Below are positions 38,762 to 47,241 of a stretch of DNA of 64,000 nt, piece by piece (the first letter of the stretch is position 1; each line of letters begins with the position of its first letter). The DNA lies in assembly GCA_910574205.1 (NCBI GenBank), contig CAJSYJ010000001.1:682001-746000 (forward strand). The letters run 5' to 3'. Source of the stretch: Bacteroidales bacterium (GTDB taxonomy: Bacteria; Bacteroidota; Bacteroidia; Bacteroidales; Rikenellaceae). The notes below the pieces were generated by a model. That model saw only the letters and a list, made by a program, of their open reading frames with translations. It made no database searches and was not told the origin of the DNA. The position numbers and the translations under genes are program-made.

Positions 38762-40588
38762 TCATGTATCGGCATCGAAGTACTCTCTCAGGCGGCGCGC
38801 CTTGGACTGTCCGACGATACCGGCCAGTTCGAGCTGCGTTGCGGCGCGTATGGCCGACACGGTTCTGAAATGCCGCATGAGTGCCGTGCGGCTCCTCTCG
38901 CCGATGCCGGGAATATGATCCAATTCGCTATCGATAAAGGTCTTGCTGCGCTTCTGCCGATGAAACGTTATGCCGAAGCGGTGCGCCTCGTCGCGGATGT
39001 GGCACACCACTTTCAGCGGCTCGCCCGTGCGGCTGAGATAATACGGCATCGAATCGCCCGGAAAAAATATCTCCTCTATGCGCTTGGCCAGACCGACGAT
39101 CGGCACACGATCCTCGATACCCAGTTCGCACAGCACGCCGTATGCGCTCGACAGCTGCCCCTTGCCGCCGTCGACTATTATCAGATCGGGCAGCTCGGCA
39201 CCCTCTTCGAGCAGACGCGAGTAGCGGCGGCGCACGATCTCGCGCATCGACGCGAAGTCGTCGATGCCGACGACCTCCTTTATGTTGAAGTGGCGGTACT
39301 CCTTGCGCGAGGGCTTGCCGTCGCGGAACACGATGCACGAGGCCACCGGATTGGTGCCTTGCAGGTTGGAGTTGTCGAAGCACTCTATATGGCGCGGCTG
39401 GTGCGGCAGATGCAGCTCCTTCTGCATGGCGTTCATCAACCGCTCGGTATGCCGTTCGGGGTTCTTTATTTCGAGATTCTTCAACGTCTCGGCACGGTAT
39501 ATACGGGCGCTCTTCAACGAAAATTCGAGCAGCTCGGCCTTCTCGCCGCGCCTGGGCACTGTAAACGTCACACCGTCGAAGAGCACCGCCGCCGAGGGCA
39601 GCACCGGCACGATCACTTCGCGCGAGAGCTCGCCTGCGACCGTCTCGACGATATGGGTTATCGCAGCCGAGAGCAGCTCCTCCTCGGAGCTGTCGGCACC
39701 GGTCGACATGCGCACCGTCCTGACGGCGACGATCGAACCGTGGCGCAGACGCAGAAAGTTGCAATAGGCCGTGTCGTCGTCTGTCAGAAGCGAGAATACG
39801 TCGCAGTCGACGATCTTGGCACTGACGATGACCGAGCGCGCCTGATAGTTGTCCAGCGCCGCCAGACGCGTCTTGCAGCGTTGTGCGGCCTCGAAGCGCA
39901 GCTCAGCGGCGGCACGCGCCATTTCGGCTTCGAGATGCGAGCGCACCGGGCGCAGATCTCCGCGCAGGATCGACTGCACCAGAGCGATGCACTCGTCGTA
40001 ATCCTCCTCGCTCTGGGCGCCCACGCACGGAGCCTTGCAGTTGCCCAGATGATATTGCAGGCACACGCCGTAACGTCCGCGCGCTATGGCCTGAGGCGAA
40101 AGGTTGAGCTTGCACGTGCGCAGCGGCACCACTTCGCGGATGAACTCCAACAGAGCATGCTGCGCCGTGAGCGAACCGTAGGGGCCGTAGTACTGCGACC
40201 CGTCGCGCACCAGCCGTCGCGTAGACTGCACCCGCGGAAACGGCTCGCGCCGCACGACGATCCACGGATATGTCTTATCGTCTTTGAGCAGGATATTGTA
40301 GCGCGGTTGCAGGCTCTTTATCAGGGAGTTTTCGAGCAGCAGCGCATCCTGCTCGGAGTCGACGACGATATGGCGAATCTCGACGATCTGTTTGACCATA
40401 ACGCGCACCTTGGCCGTATGGTCGCGGCTCTGCAAGAAATACGACGACACGCGCCGGCGCAGCGACTTGGCCTTGCCGACGTATATTATCGTACCAGTCC
40501 GGTCGACGAACTGGTATACGCCCGGATTCGACGGCAGCGCGGCGGCCTGTCGTTTGAGCGATTGAAGTATCTCTTCGTCACGATTCAT
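38762..40588 (-). CDS. uvrC: Excinuclease ABC subunit C
   Basis: A 608-residue nuclease that makes both incisions in nucleotide excision repair. The N-terminal GIY-YIG domain has GVYQFVDRTGTIIYVGKAKS near residues 22-41, the UVR motif that binds UvrB is near 205-240, and the RNase H-like nuclease domain starts near HIECFDNSNLQGTNPVAS (about 373). The C-terminal helix-hairpin-helix pair has IPGIGERSRTALM near 555. A -7 box lies four bases before the ATG, the same geometry as at uvrB. Confidence 0.95.
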   Translation of the reverse strand: MNRDEEILQSLKRQAAALPSNPGVYQFVDRTGTIIYVGKAKSLRRRVSSYFLQSRDHTAKVRVMVKQIVEIRHIVVDSEQDALLLENSLIKSLQPRYNILLKDDKTYPWIVVRREPFPRVQSTRRLVRDGSQYYGPYGSLTAQHALLEFIREVVPLRTCKLNLSPQAIARGRYGVCLQYHLGNCKAPCVGAQSEEDYDECIALVQSILRGDLRPVRSHLEAEMARAAAELRFEAAQRCKTRLAALDNYQARSVIVSAKIVDCDVFSLLTDDDTAYCNFLRLRHGSIVAVRTVRMSTGADSSEEELLSAAITHIVETVAGELSREVIVPVLPSAAVLFDGVTFTVPRRGEKAELLEFSLKSARIYRAETLKNLEIKNPERHTERLMNAMQKELHLPHQPRHIECFDNSNLQGTNPVASCIVFRDGKPSRKEYRHFNIKEVVGIDDFASMREIVRRRYSRLLEEGAELPDLIIVDGGKGQLSSAYGVLCELGIEDRVPIVGLAKRIEEIFFPGDSMPYYLSRTGEPLKVVCHIRDEAHRFGITFHRQKRSKTFIDSELDHIPGIGERSRTALMRHFRTVSAIRAATQLELAGIVGQSKARRLREYFDADT

Positions 40589-40592
40589 TGCG

Positions 40593-40600
40593 CAAATTTA
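40593..40600 (-). promoter_or_regulatory. -7 box abutting the uvrC start codon
   Basis: On the reverse strand TAAATTTG, four bases, then ATG. No -33 match is evident. The spacing predicts a leaderless transcript. Confidence 0.4.
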
Positions 40601-40717
40601 CAAAAAGTAATGCGTAGCATCCGCTCCACTGCCAAAGATAATGCAATTTTGCCGACACGGAGCATGTTCCGACCGCCGAAGTGTCCTAAATGAATGACAG
40701 TTTCCGGAAATAATGGT

Positions 40718-40725
40718 TACCTTTG
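40718..40725 (+). promoter_or_regulatory. -7 box of the DUF5723-type gene
   Basis: A perfect TACCTTTG, 20 bases before the ATG at 40746. No clear -33 is present. Confidence 0.45.
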
Positions 40726-40745
40726 CCGCGTAAAAACCCGCTCAA

Positions 40746-42125
40746 ATGAAAAAACCGCTACTTGTTCTCGCATTCGCTGCAATGTATGTCGGCGCCTGCG
40801 CACAAAGCTCGGTCGCCTACTTCGTCGAGGGCTCGACATTCCGCACGCAGCTCAACCCCGCATTCGCCCCGCACAAGGGTTATCTCAACATCCCCGTACT
40901 GGGAGGAGTACAGGTCGACATCAACGGCAACATTCCCTTCGGCGCACTGCTGTTCGACAACGACGGCAAGCTGTCGGCCTTTACCGAGAACGGCGTATCG
41001 ATCGACGAGGTGCTTTCGAAGGTCTCGGCACGCAACGATCTGTCCGTGGGCTCGCGCATCAACATCTTCGGCATAGGCAGCTATACGCGCAACGCGCGCA
41101 ACTTCTGGTCGGTGGATCTCGCGATGAACCTCGCGGGCGAGGTCAACGCCCCGCGCGAGCTGTTCACGTTCCTCAAAGCGGGACAGGCGACCGACATACG
41201 CGATGTGCACGTCTCGATGCAGAGCTATGCCGATCTGTCGTTCGCATACTCGCTGCGTCTCTGCCCCGGGCTCTATTTCGGCGCGAGGATACGCGCCATA
41301 GCGGGCATGCTGGGGGCAAGCGCCGACATCGAACGACTCGACATATCGATCGGCAGCGACCGCTGGTATGCCGACATGACCGGCTCGATCGAGATGAACG
41401 GCATCGACGGCGACTTGCTGACCGGCGACCGCATATCGCTCGACGAAGTAACGGATTACATCGATGTGGCATCGATGCTCAAACCCTCGGGCTACGGCGG
41501 CGCGATAGACCTCGGCATAACCTACGACCCCACGCACTGGCTGCAACTGTCGGCCTCGGTTACCGATCTGGGCTTCGTGAAGTACGGCGGCAAGAACTCG
41601 CGCCGTTTAGTCTTCGAGGAGCATATCGACTCCGACATGATCGACATCGAGAACGGCGTGATCATCAACCCCGAGGATATCGACCTCAACAATATCGGCC
41701 TCACGGTCGAGCAGGGCGAGGCCGCGACACGACGCCTTACCACCGCCGTCAACATCGGCGCCGACTTCGAGTTTCTCGACCGCATGCTCGGCCTCGGCCT
41801 GCTCTACAACACCAAGATATACGGCAACAAGTCGTACCACACGCTCATCGGATCGGTCAACGCGCACCCGCTGGACTGGCTCGGCGTGACCGTCGCCTAC
41901 TCCATGATCGACAACAAGGCGTCGGCGCTATCGTTCGCGCTCAACCTATGTCCCGGCTGGATCAACTTCTATCTGTCGACCGATGTTCTGACAAGCAAGC
42001 ACATACGCTACATGATCCCGCGCAACGGCACGCGCGCCAACATCACTTTCGGCATCGGCATACCTATCGGACGCTGGGGCGCACGCGGCAGCGCCATGAA
42101 CATACTGCACCGCCGGATCCGATAA
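40746..42125 (+). CDS. Outer-membrane beta-barrel protein (DUF5723-type)
   Basis: A 459-residue protein with a signal peptide (residues 4-19, cleavage after ACAQ). The mature protein begins with a segment RTQLNPAFAPHKGYLNIP (near 31-48), the hallmark of DUF5723 proteins of Bacteroidota: outer-membrane barrels of unknown role. Alternating hydrophobic residues, glycine-rich turns and aromatic girdles continue to the end. It is monocistronic and convergent with the sigma factor gene. Confidence 0.8.
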   Translation: MKKPLLVLAFAAMYVGACAQSSVAYFVEGSTFRTQLNPAFAPHKGYLNIPVLGGVQVDINGNIPFGALLFDNDGKLSAFTENGVSIDEVLSKVSARNDLSVGSRINIFGIGSYTRNARNFWSVDLAMNLAGEVNAPRELFTFLKAGQATDIRDVHVSMQSYADLSFAYSLRLCPGLYFGARIRAIAGMLGASADIERLDISIGSDRWYADMTGSIEMNGIDGDLLTGDRISLDEVTDYIDVASMLKPSGYGGAIDLGITYDPTHWLQLSASVTDLGFVKYGGKNSRRLVFEEHIDSDMIDIENGVIINPEDIDLNNIGLTVEQGEAATRRLTTAVNIGADFEFLDRMLGLGLLYNTKIYGNKSYHTLIGSVNAHPLDWLGVTVAYSMIDNKASALSFALNLCPGWINFYLSTDVLTSKHIRYMIPRNGTRANITFGIGIPIGRWGARGSAMNILHRRIR

Positions 42126-42142
42126 AAAGGAGATCCGTAAAA

Positions 42143-42174
42143 CACGGCGGCCGGTCTTTTGCAAGACCGGCCGC
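42143..42174 (-). terminator. Terminator between the barrel and sigma genes
   Basis: Perfect 12-bp arms at 42147-42158 and 42163-42174 with a 4-base loop. The reverse strand continues with GTGTTTTA, so it serves the sigma factor gene best. Confidence 0.7.
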
Positions 42175-42201
42175 TGCGCACTTATACTTAATATGATATG
42201 A

Positions 42202-43062
42202 CTATCCGAGATATGATTTCAAAAGTCGGCTGCGCGACGACTGGCGCAGCTTGCGAATGGCCTTCTCCTTGATCTGGCGCACGCGCTCACGCGTCAGGTC
42301 GAACTTCTCGCCGATCTCCTCCAATGTCATCTCCGAGCATCCTATGCCGAAGAAGTAACGGATTATGTCGCGCTCGCGCTCGGTCAGTATCTCCAACGCG
42401 CGCTCGACCTCCGTTGCCAGCGACTCGCTGATAAGGCCGCGGTCGGCATTGGGCGAATCGGTGTTGACCAGCACGTCCAGCAGACTGTTGTCCTCGCCCT
42501 CGGCGAACGGCGCGTCAACCGATATATGACGGCCGGCCACACGCAGCGTGTCGGTAACCTTCTCCTTGGGCAGCTCCAACTCCGAGGCAAGCTCCTCGGG
42601 CGAGGGGGTGCGCTCGTGCTCCTGCTCGAAGCGGGCGAAAGCCTTGTTGATCTTGTTGAGCGAACCGACCTGATTCAGAGGCAGACGCACGATACGCGAC
42701 TGCTCGGCCAGAGCTTGCAGGATCGACTGGCGGATCCACCACACGGCATACGATATGAATTTGAATCCTCGCGTCTCGTCGAACTTCTCGGCCGCCTTGA
42801 TAAGACCGAGATTGCCCTCGTTGATAAGGTCGGGCAGACTCAATCCCTGATTCTGGTACTGCTTGGCCACAGACACGACGAAGCGCAGGTTGGCCTTGGT
42901 CAGTTTCTCCAATGCCTCCTGATCGCCCTTCTTGATGCGTTGAGCCAGTTCCACTTCCTCTTCGACGGTTATAAGCTCCTCCTTGCCGATCTCCTGCAAA
43001 TACTTGTCGAGCGATGCGCTCTCACGATTGGTGATCGACTTAGTAATTTTTAATTGACGCAT
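42202..43062 (-). CDS. rpoD: Primary RNA polymerase sigma factor
   Basis: A 286-residue sigma-70 of the short Bacteroidota type, which lacks region 1.1. Region 1.2/2.1 starts near [20 protein letters not shown], region 2.3-2.4 has [13 protein letters not shown] near 111-123 (unwinding and -7 recognition), and region 4.2 has [18 protein letters not shown] near 255-272 (-33 recognition). This protein would read the TTTG/TAnnTTTG promoters found throughout the window. Confidence 0.93.
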   Translation of the reverse strand: MRQLKITKSITNRESASLDKYLQEIGKEELITVEEEVELAQRIKKGDQEALEKLTKANLRFVVSVAKQYQNQGLSLPDLINEGNLGLIKAAEKFDETRGFKFISYAVWWIRQSILQALAEQSRIVRLPLNQVGSLNKINKAFARFEQEHERTPSPEELASELELPKEKVTDTLRVAGRHISVDAPFAEGEDNSLLDVLVNTDSPNADRGLISESLATEVERALEILTERERDIIRYFFGIGCSEMTLEEIGEKFDLTRERVRQIKEKAIRKLRQSSRSRLLKSYLG

Positions 43063-43302
43063 AAACTTGTGTTCTCTTACAACTATTGTTCCTAACCTGT
43101 TTTTTCGACAGTCATTTTATATTACGCACCGACTGCCCTATTTGTTTCACGCGGCGGCGAATTTATTTTCGGATTCTGGATGCCGGCTCCGCCGAGTTAC
43201 CATAATAACGAATAAAGCGCCGAAAAATTTTACACGCGGCGGCTCTCCGACAGTCGGCAGCATGCCCCCGGCACTCCGGCCGGACGTGCATAGACGACGA
43301 AA

Positions 43303-43330
43303 AACGGAAGCTGCATCTGCAACTTCCGTT
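43303..43330 (-). terminator. Terminator of tRNA-His
   Basis: Thirteen-bp arms with one mismatch at 43303-43315 and 43318-43330. The reverse strand runs into TTTTTCG. Confidence 0.7.
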
Positions 43331-43336
43331 CTGACG

Positions 43337-43410
43337 GGTGGGAGATGGGGTTCGAACCCACGACCTAAGGAACCACAATCCTCCACTCTAACCAACTGAG
43401 CTACACCCAC
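43337..43410 (-). tRNA. tRNA-His (anticodon GTG)
   Basis: A 74-base gene, with an additional G at -1 available at 43411, the identity base of tRNA-His. The anticodon stem GAGGA/TCCTT with loop TTGTGGT gives GTG. The acceptor stem GTGGGTG/CTCCCAC has a T-T mismatch at position 6-67, where related genes have a T-A pair. The discriminator is C. No CCA is encoded. Confidence 0.9.
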
Positions 43411-43438
43411 CGTATGGATTCCTCTCGGAATCGGTGTG

Positions 43439-43469
43439 CAAATATACGTCGTTTTATCGGTTTATGCAA
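43439..43469 (-). promoter_or_regulatory. Promoter of tRNA-His
   Basis: On the reverse strand TTG (43469-43467), 20 bases, then TATATTTG (43446-43439), 28 bases from the tRNA 5' end. Confidence 0.6.
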
Positions 43470-43529
43470 GGGTTTCACGCAAAAAAATCTCGCGACGCCA
43501 CGTTTTCCCGCCCGGCAATGGCGCCGGCG

Positions 43530-45344
43530 CTACTCCACTATCCCCAGCTCCACCGATGACGGATAACGCCTGCTATGATATATCGATACGCGGCACGGCA
43601 CGAAATCATGCTCGCCGCAACGATATATGTCGATCATCTGCTGCGGATTGCGGTCGAACAGAGGAAACCACGTGCTCTGAATCTGCACCATGATACGGTG
43701 CCCTTCGAGAAACGTATGGGCAATGCCCGGCATCGTCAGACGCACCTGCTCGATACGGCCGGCCTCGAATGGCTCGCCCTGCGTGAAGCCGTTGCGGTAG
43801 CGGCCGCGGATGATGTCGCCGCGAATGAGCGTCTGCCGGCCGTCTGGCGAGCAGTCGATGAGCTTGACCACGAAATCGGCATCGGTCGTCGAGAGCGAGG
43901 CATAGAGCCTGACACCGATCTCCCCAGCAACGCTTATCGGTCTGTCGAGCCTCTCGCCGCAGAATGTCAGCACGTCGCCCCGCTCCGAGGCAAAACGCTG
44001 GTCGGCATTCATATATCCTTTGGGGATGCTCCTGCCCACGGCCGGCATGTAGGGCACCGGATCGGCCGGATCGGATATATAGCTCGTACAGCCGCCCGAG
44101 CGCGTCGGTCTGCATTCGCTCAGAGCACCGTCGGCATCGAGATAGAGCGCCATGCGACGCCCGGGCTCGCGCCAGCGGTCGAACGAGCGCCAGCGGTTCT
44201 CGCCCGAGAAGAAGAGCATCGTGCGCGGCAGAGAGTCGAGGCAGCCCTTGTCTTTGAGGTAGAAGTTGAAGAATGGCACTTCGATCCTCTCGCGATACAT
44301 ATCGCCTATGCCGCTGCCGTAGACTATGTCGCCGACGGCATCGGCCCTCTTGTGCGACTGCCAGGCCCCGTGCGACCACGCCCCCATGACCAGCCGGCAG
44401 TCCGACTCCGGGCTCAGACGACATATCGCGTCGTATGTCTTCCATGCCCCGTAGCAGTCCTCGGCATCGTACGTTCCGCCGACGACAAGCACGGCGGCCT
44501 CGATGCCGCGGCAAGCGCGCTCGGCGCAACGCTCGCGCCACCAATCGTCGTAGTCGGGGTGCTCCACTATCTGCCGCCAGAACTCGAAGTCGCTGCCGAG
44601 CATATCGGTAAAGCCGGCCACCGTGTGCGAGAGATAGTACTCGAACGTACCCTCGTCGGGTATGGCGAGGCGCCGCGGCCGAAACGAGGGCGTCGGCTCG
44701 TCGCGCGGCGTCGACACCGTAGGTGCGAACTGCACGGCCGGTTGCAGCGCCAACGCACCGTTATGGTGGAAATCGTCGCCCATGTACCAGTCGTAGACCG
44801 GCGCCTGCGGCGAGACGGCGCGTATGGCAGGGTGTCGCGACGCGGCTGCCATAGTCGAGTAGAATCCGTTGTAGGAGTTGCCCTTGACGCCGACGCGGCC
44901 GTTGTTGTAAGGAATGTTCTCCACGAGCCACTCGACGGTATCGTATACGTCGCTGGCCTCGTCGACCTGTCCCGGTGCTTTGTTCTCTATAAAGGGGCGT
45001 ATGTTGACGAACTCGCCGCCGCTCATCCAGCGGCCTCTGACATCCTGAAATACGAGTATGTAACCCTCGGCGGCGTATGCCGATTCGAGTTTGCTACGCC
45101 ACAGTGCACGCATGCCGTCGCCATAAGGGGCACAGCCGTAAGGGGTGCGGGTCATAAGTATCGGATGAGCCTCGGTCGTGTCGACGGGCGAGTATACGGC
45201 CGTATGCAGCTCCGCGCCGTCGCGCATGACTATGCGGTGCTCGGTCTTGCGGTAATTGCGCACGAACCACCCCTCGTCGCCGTACTGCGCCGCGGCACCT
45301 GCCGTCAGTGCCGACAAGAGGATCGAAAGCAGAAATCGTTTCAT
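43530..45344 (-). CDS. CocE/NonD family hydrolase (X-Pro dipeptidyl-peptidase type)
   Basis: A 604-residue exported serine hydrolase. A signal peptide covers about 1-19 (cleavage after GAAAQ). The nucleophile elbow is GNSYNG near residue 154, the Asp is likely in the GGTYDAEDCYGAWK segment near 292, and the His in GAWSHGAW near 328. The C-terminal third is the jelly-roll domain of this family. The substrate may be a peptide or an ester; CocE relatives vary. It is divergent from the nitroreductase gene; its -7 box TAACTTTG is at 45367-45374. Confidence 0.85.
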   Translation of the reverse strand: MKRFLLSILLSALTAGAAAQYGDEGWFVRNYRKTEHRIVMRDGAELHTAVYSPVDTTEAHPILMTRTPYGCAPYGDGMRALWRSKLESAYAAEGYILVFQDVRGRWMSGGEFVNIRPFIENKAPGQVDEASDVYDTVEWLVENIPYNNGRVGVKGNSYNGFYSTMAAASRHPAIRAVSPQAPVYDWYMGDDFHHNGALALQPAVQFAPTVSTPRDEPTPSFRPRRLAIPDEGTFEYYLSHTVAGFTDMLGSDFEFWRQIVEHPDYDDWWRERCAERACRGIEAAVLVVGGTYDAEDCYGAWKTYDAICRLSPESDCRLVMGAWSHGAWQSHKRADAVGDIVYGSGIGDMYRERIEVPFFNFYLKDKGCLDSLPRTMLFFSGENRWRSFDRWREPGRRMALYLDADGALSECRPTRSGGCTSYISDPADPVPYMPAVGRSIPKGYMNADQRFASERGDVLTFCGERLDRPISVAGEIGVRLYASLSTTDADFVVKLIDCSPDGRQTLIRGDIIRGRYRNGFTQGEPFEAGRIEQVRLTMPGIAHTFLEGHRIMVQIQSTWFPLFDRNPQQMIDIYRCGEHDFVPCRVSIYHSRRYPSSVELGIVE

Positions 45345-45366
45345 TCGATATGATATATTATGTATG

Positions 45367-45374
45367 CAAAGTTA
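45367..45374 (-). promoter_or_regulatory. -7 box of the CocE-type hydrolase gene
   Basis: A perfect TAACTTTG on the reverse strand, 22 bases before the ATG at 45344. No -33 match was found at 18-21 bases. Confidence 0.45.
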
Positions 45375-45428
45375 ACCGATTTCCCCCACACGGCTGCCCT
45401 GCCGCCCCGAAAAACGCGATATTTTCAC

Positions 45429-45436
45429 TACCTTTG
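45429..45436 (+). promoter_or_regulatory. -7 box of the nitroreductase gene
   Basis: A perfect TACCTTTG, 22 bases before the ATG at 45459. No clear -33 box is seen. Confidence 0.45.
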
Positions 45437-45458
45437 CCGCAAATCGAATCCAAGCATC

Positions 45459-46094
45459 ATGGCAGACGACTACATAGGACGTAAAATGGAGGATTTCCGC
45501 GCACGTGCTGCAACACCAGCAGCACGCCCCGCCGCCTCGCTCACGAAACTTCTCAGGCGCAACCGCAGCCACCGCGGATACGATGCCGGCTTCAAGGTAC
45601 GTCCCGACCAGCTGCGCAAGATCATCGAGGTCAACACGCTCACGCCGTCGGCACGCAACGCCCAGTCGCTGCGCTTCCTCCCCGTGCTCGGCGACCAGGC
45701 CGCGAAGGTAACGGGCTGCATACGCCTCGGCGGAGCGCTGCCCGAGCTGCACCTGCCGCTGCCGGGCACCGAACCCAATGCCTATATAATAGTATGTTCG
45801 GCCGCCGAGCAGGGCGCCGATCTGTTTATCGATCTGGGCATATCGGCGCAGAGCATGTTGCTGCGCGCCACCGAAATGGGGCTCAACGGCATCTGCATAA
45901 GGGCTTTCGACCGCATGCGCATCCGCGAGATCTTCTCGCTCGATTGCGAGCCCCTGCTCATTCTGGCCATAGGCCGGGGCACCGACCGCATCGAGCTGGT
46001 CGACATACGTTCGCAGGACGACCGCCGCTACTACCGCGTAGACGGAGTGCACTACGTCCCGAAACTGACAGTCGACGATCTGATAATAGAATAA
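45459..46094 (+). CDS. Nitroreductase family protein
   Basis: A 211-residue FMN-binding protein. The N-terminal part contains RRNRSHRGYDAGFKVRPDQL near 28-47, the FMN-phosphate site of nitroreductases, then TPSARNAQSLRFLPV near 60, and a Gly-rich segment EMGLNGICIRAF near 140 before the final dimer helix. It would reduce nitro or quinone compounds with NAD(P)H; the natural substrate is unknown. I chose the ATG at 45459, 22 bases after the -7 box; the frame is open upstream to 45360. Confidence 0.82.
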   Translation: MADDYIGRKMEDFRARAATPAARPAASLTKLLRRNRSHRGYDAGFKVRPDQLRKIIEVNTLTPSARNAQSLRFLPVLGDQAAKVTGCIRLGGALPELHLPLPGTEPNAYIIVCSAAEQGADLFIDLGISAQSMLLRATEMGLNGICIRAFDRMRIREIFSLDCEPLLILAIGRGTDRIELVDIRSQDDRRYYRVDGVHYVPKLTVDDLIIE

Positions 46095-46102
46095 GGAATA
46101 CC

Positions 46103-46876
46103 CTACCTTATGATTATTATGCTCGCCTCGTAGAGCAGCCACATGGGCAGAGCCACGATCGACAGCGTAAATACATCCGAAGTGGGAGTTATGACCGCCG
46201 CGACGACGAGAATCGCGACTATGGCGTGTTTGCGGTAACGGCGCAGAAACGCGGCCGTGACGAAGCCCAGCTTAGCGAATAGCCACGCCACGACGGGTAT
46301 CTCGAACACGATGCCCAACGCCAGAGACATGACCGCCAGCGTCGACATGTAGAAGTCGAGCGAGATCATGTTCTCTATATCGGCGCTTACCTGATAGGTT
46401 CCCAGAAAGCGGAACGTAAGCGGAAATATCAGAAAGTAGCTGACCAGCACGCCCGCCATGAACATGACATATCCCCAGCCGGCCACACGAACCACGTAAC
46501 GACGCTCGTCGGCGTAGAGTGCCGGCGAGACGAATCGGAATATCTGGTATACGGCATACGGCGACGCGCACAGCGCACCTGCGCACAGCGCCGCCTTCAT
46601 ATGCACGACAAACTGCCGCGCAAGCCCCGTATTGATGAGTCTGACGGAGAAGTCGCCTACGCTCGTCGTATCTCCTCCCCATGCGCCTACCGCCGAGAGA
46701 AGTCCGTATGTAGCGAAACCGGGGTCGGCAGGCGCCAGGACGATGCCGAAGAGCACATCCTTGAACACGAATGCGACGATGCCGCATACGACAGTCAGCG
46801 CGAGCGTCCTCAGCACAGCCGCGCGCAGCTCCCCCAGATGATCCCAGAACGACGCCCTATCCTGCGACGAAGACAT
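46103..46876 (-). CDS. tatC: Sec-independent translocase subunit TatC
   Basis: A 257-residue membrane protein with six predicted transmembrane segments. The start DRASFWDHLGELRAAVLR carries the conserved TatC N-terminal motif HLGELR with the Glu that binds the twin-arginine signal. Family-typical FRFVSPALYADERRYV is near 138 and the PVVAWLFAKLG segment near 200. It works with TatA, encoded 6 bases upstream, to export folded proteins. Two Tat-type substrates are encoded next to it. Confidence 0.92.
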   Translation of the reverse strand: MSSSQDRASFWDHLGELRAAVLRTLALTVVCGIVAFVFKDVLFGIVLAPADPGFATYGLLSAVGAWGGDTTSVGDFSVRLINTGLARQFVVHMKAALCAGALCASPYAVYQIFRFVSPALYADERRYVVRVAGWGYVMFMAGVLVSYFLIFPLTFRFLGTYQVSADIENMISLDFYMSTLAVMSLALGIVFEIPVVAWLFAKLGFVTAAFLRRYRKHAIVAILVVAAVITPTSDVFTLSIVALPMWLLYEASIIIIR

Positions 46877-46882
46877 GCCCCG

Positions 46883-47080
46883 CTACCTCTGTGACGCGTT
46901 GTCGTCCTTCGGCTCCTCCTTCGGCTCGTCGCCGTTCATCCCCTCCTTGAACGAGCGCACGCCCTTGCCGATACCCTTCATCAGCTCGGGTATCTTCTTG
47001 CCGCCGAAAAACAGCAGCACCACCAGTGCGATCAGCAGTATCTCCTGCATGCCTATGCCGCCCAAAAACAAAAATTCCAT
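46883..47080 (-). CDS. tatA: Sec-independent translocase subunit TatA
   Basis: A 65-residue protein with one transmembrane segment (about 8-25), the FGGKKIPELMKGIGKGVRSF hinge and amphipathic helix that define TatA, and a short charged tail. It forms the pore-like assembly with TatC. Only one TatA-like gene is seen here and no TatB, as is normal in Bacteroidota. Confidence 0.92.
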   Translation of the reverse strand: MEFLFLGGIGMQEILLIALVVLLFFGGKKIPELMKGIGKGVRSFKEGMNGDEPKEEPKDDNASQR

Positions 47081-47241
47081 ATCTCGAACAGTTAATTTAC
47101 CTAATATATTATCTTATGACTCTACCGGCGCAGCCCACGCGAAGCCCTCCCTGCCATACGCCACGCGCATAGCGGCAGAACCGCATCCGCCGACGGCAAA
47201 CCGTCTGACGTTCGACCGGGCGGATAGCCCTCTGCGACCGG

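Noticed and set aside
43575..45353. Open frame of 592 codons on the forward strand opposite the CocE-type hydrolase
   Set aside because: The reverse-strand product has a signal peptide, catalytic motifs and family length; the forward frame has none.
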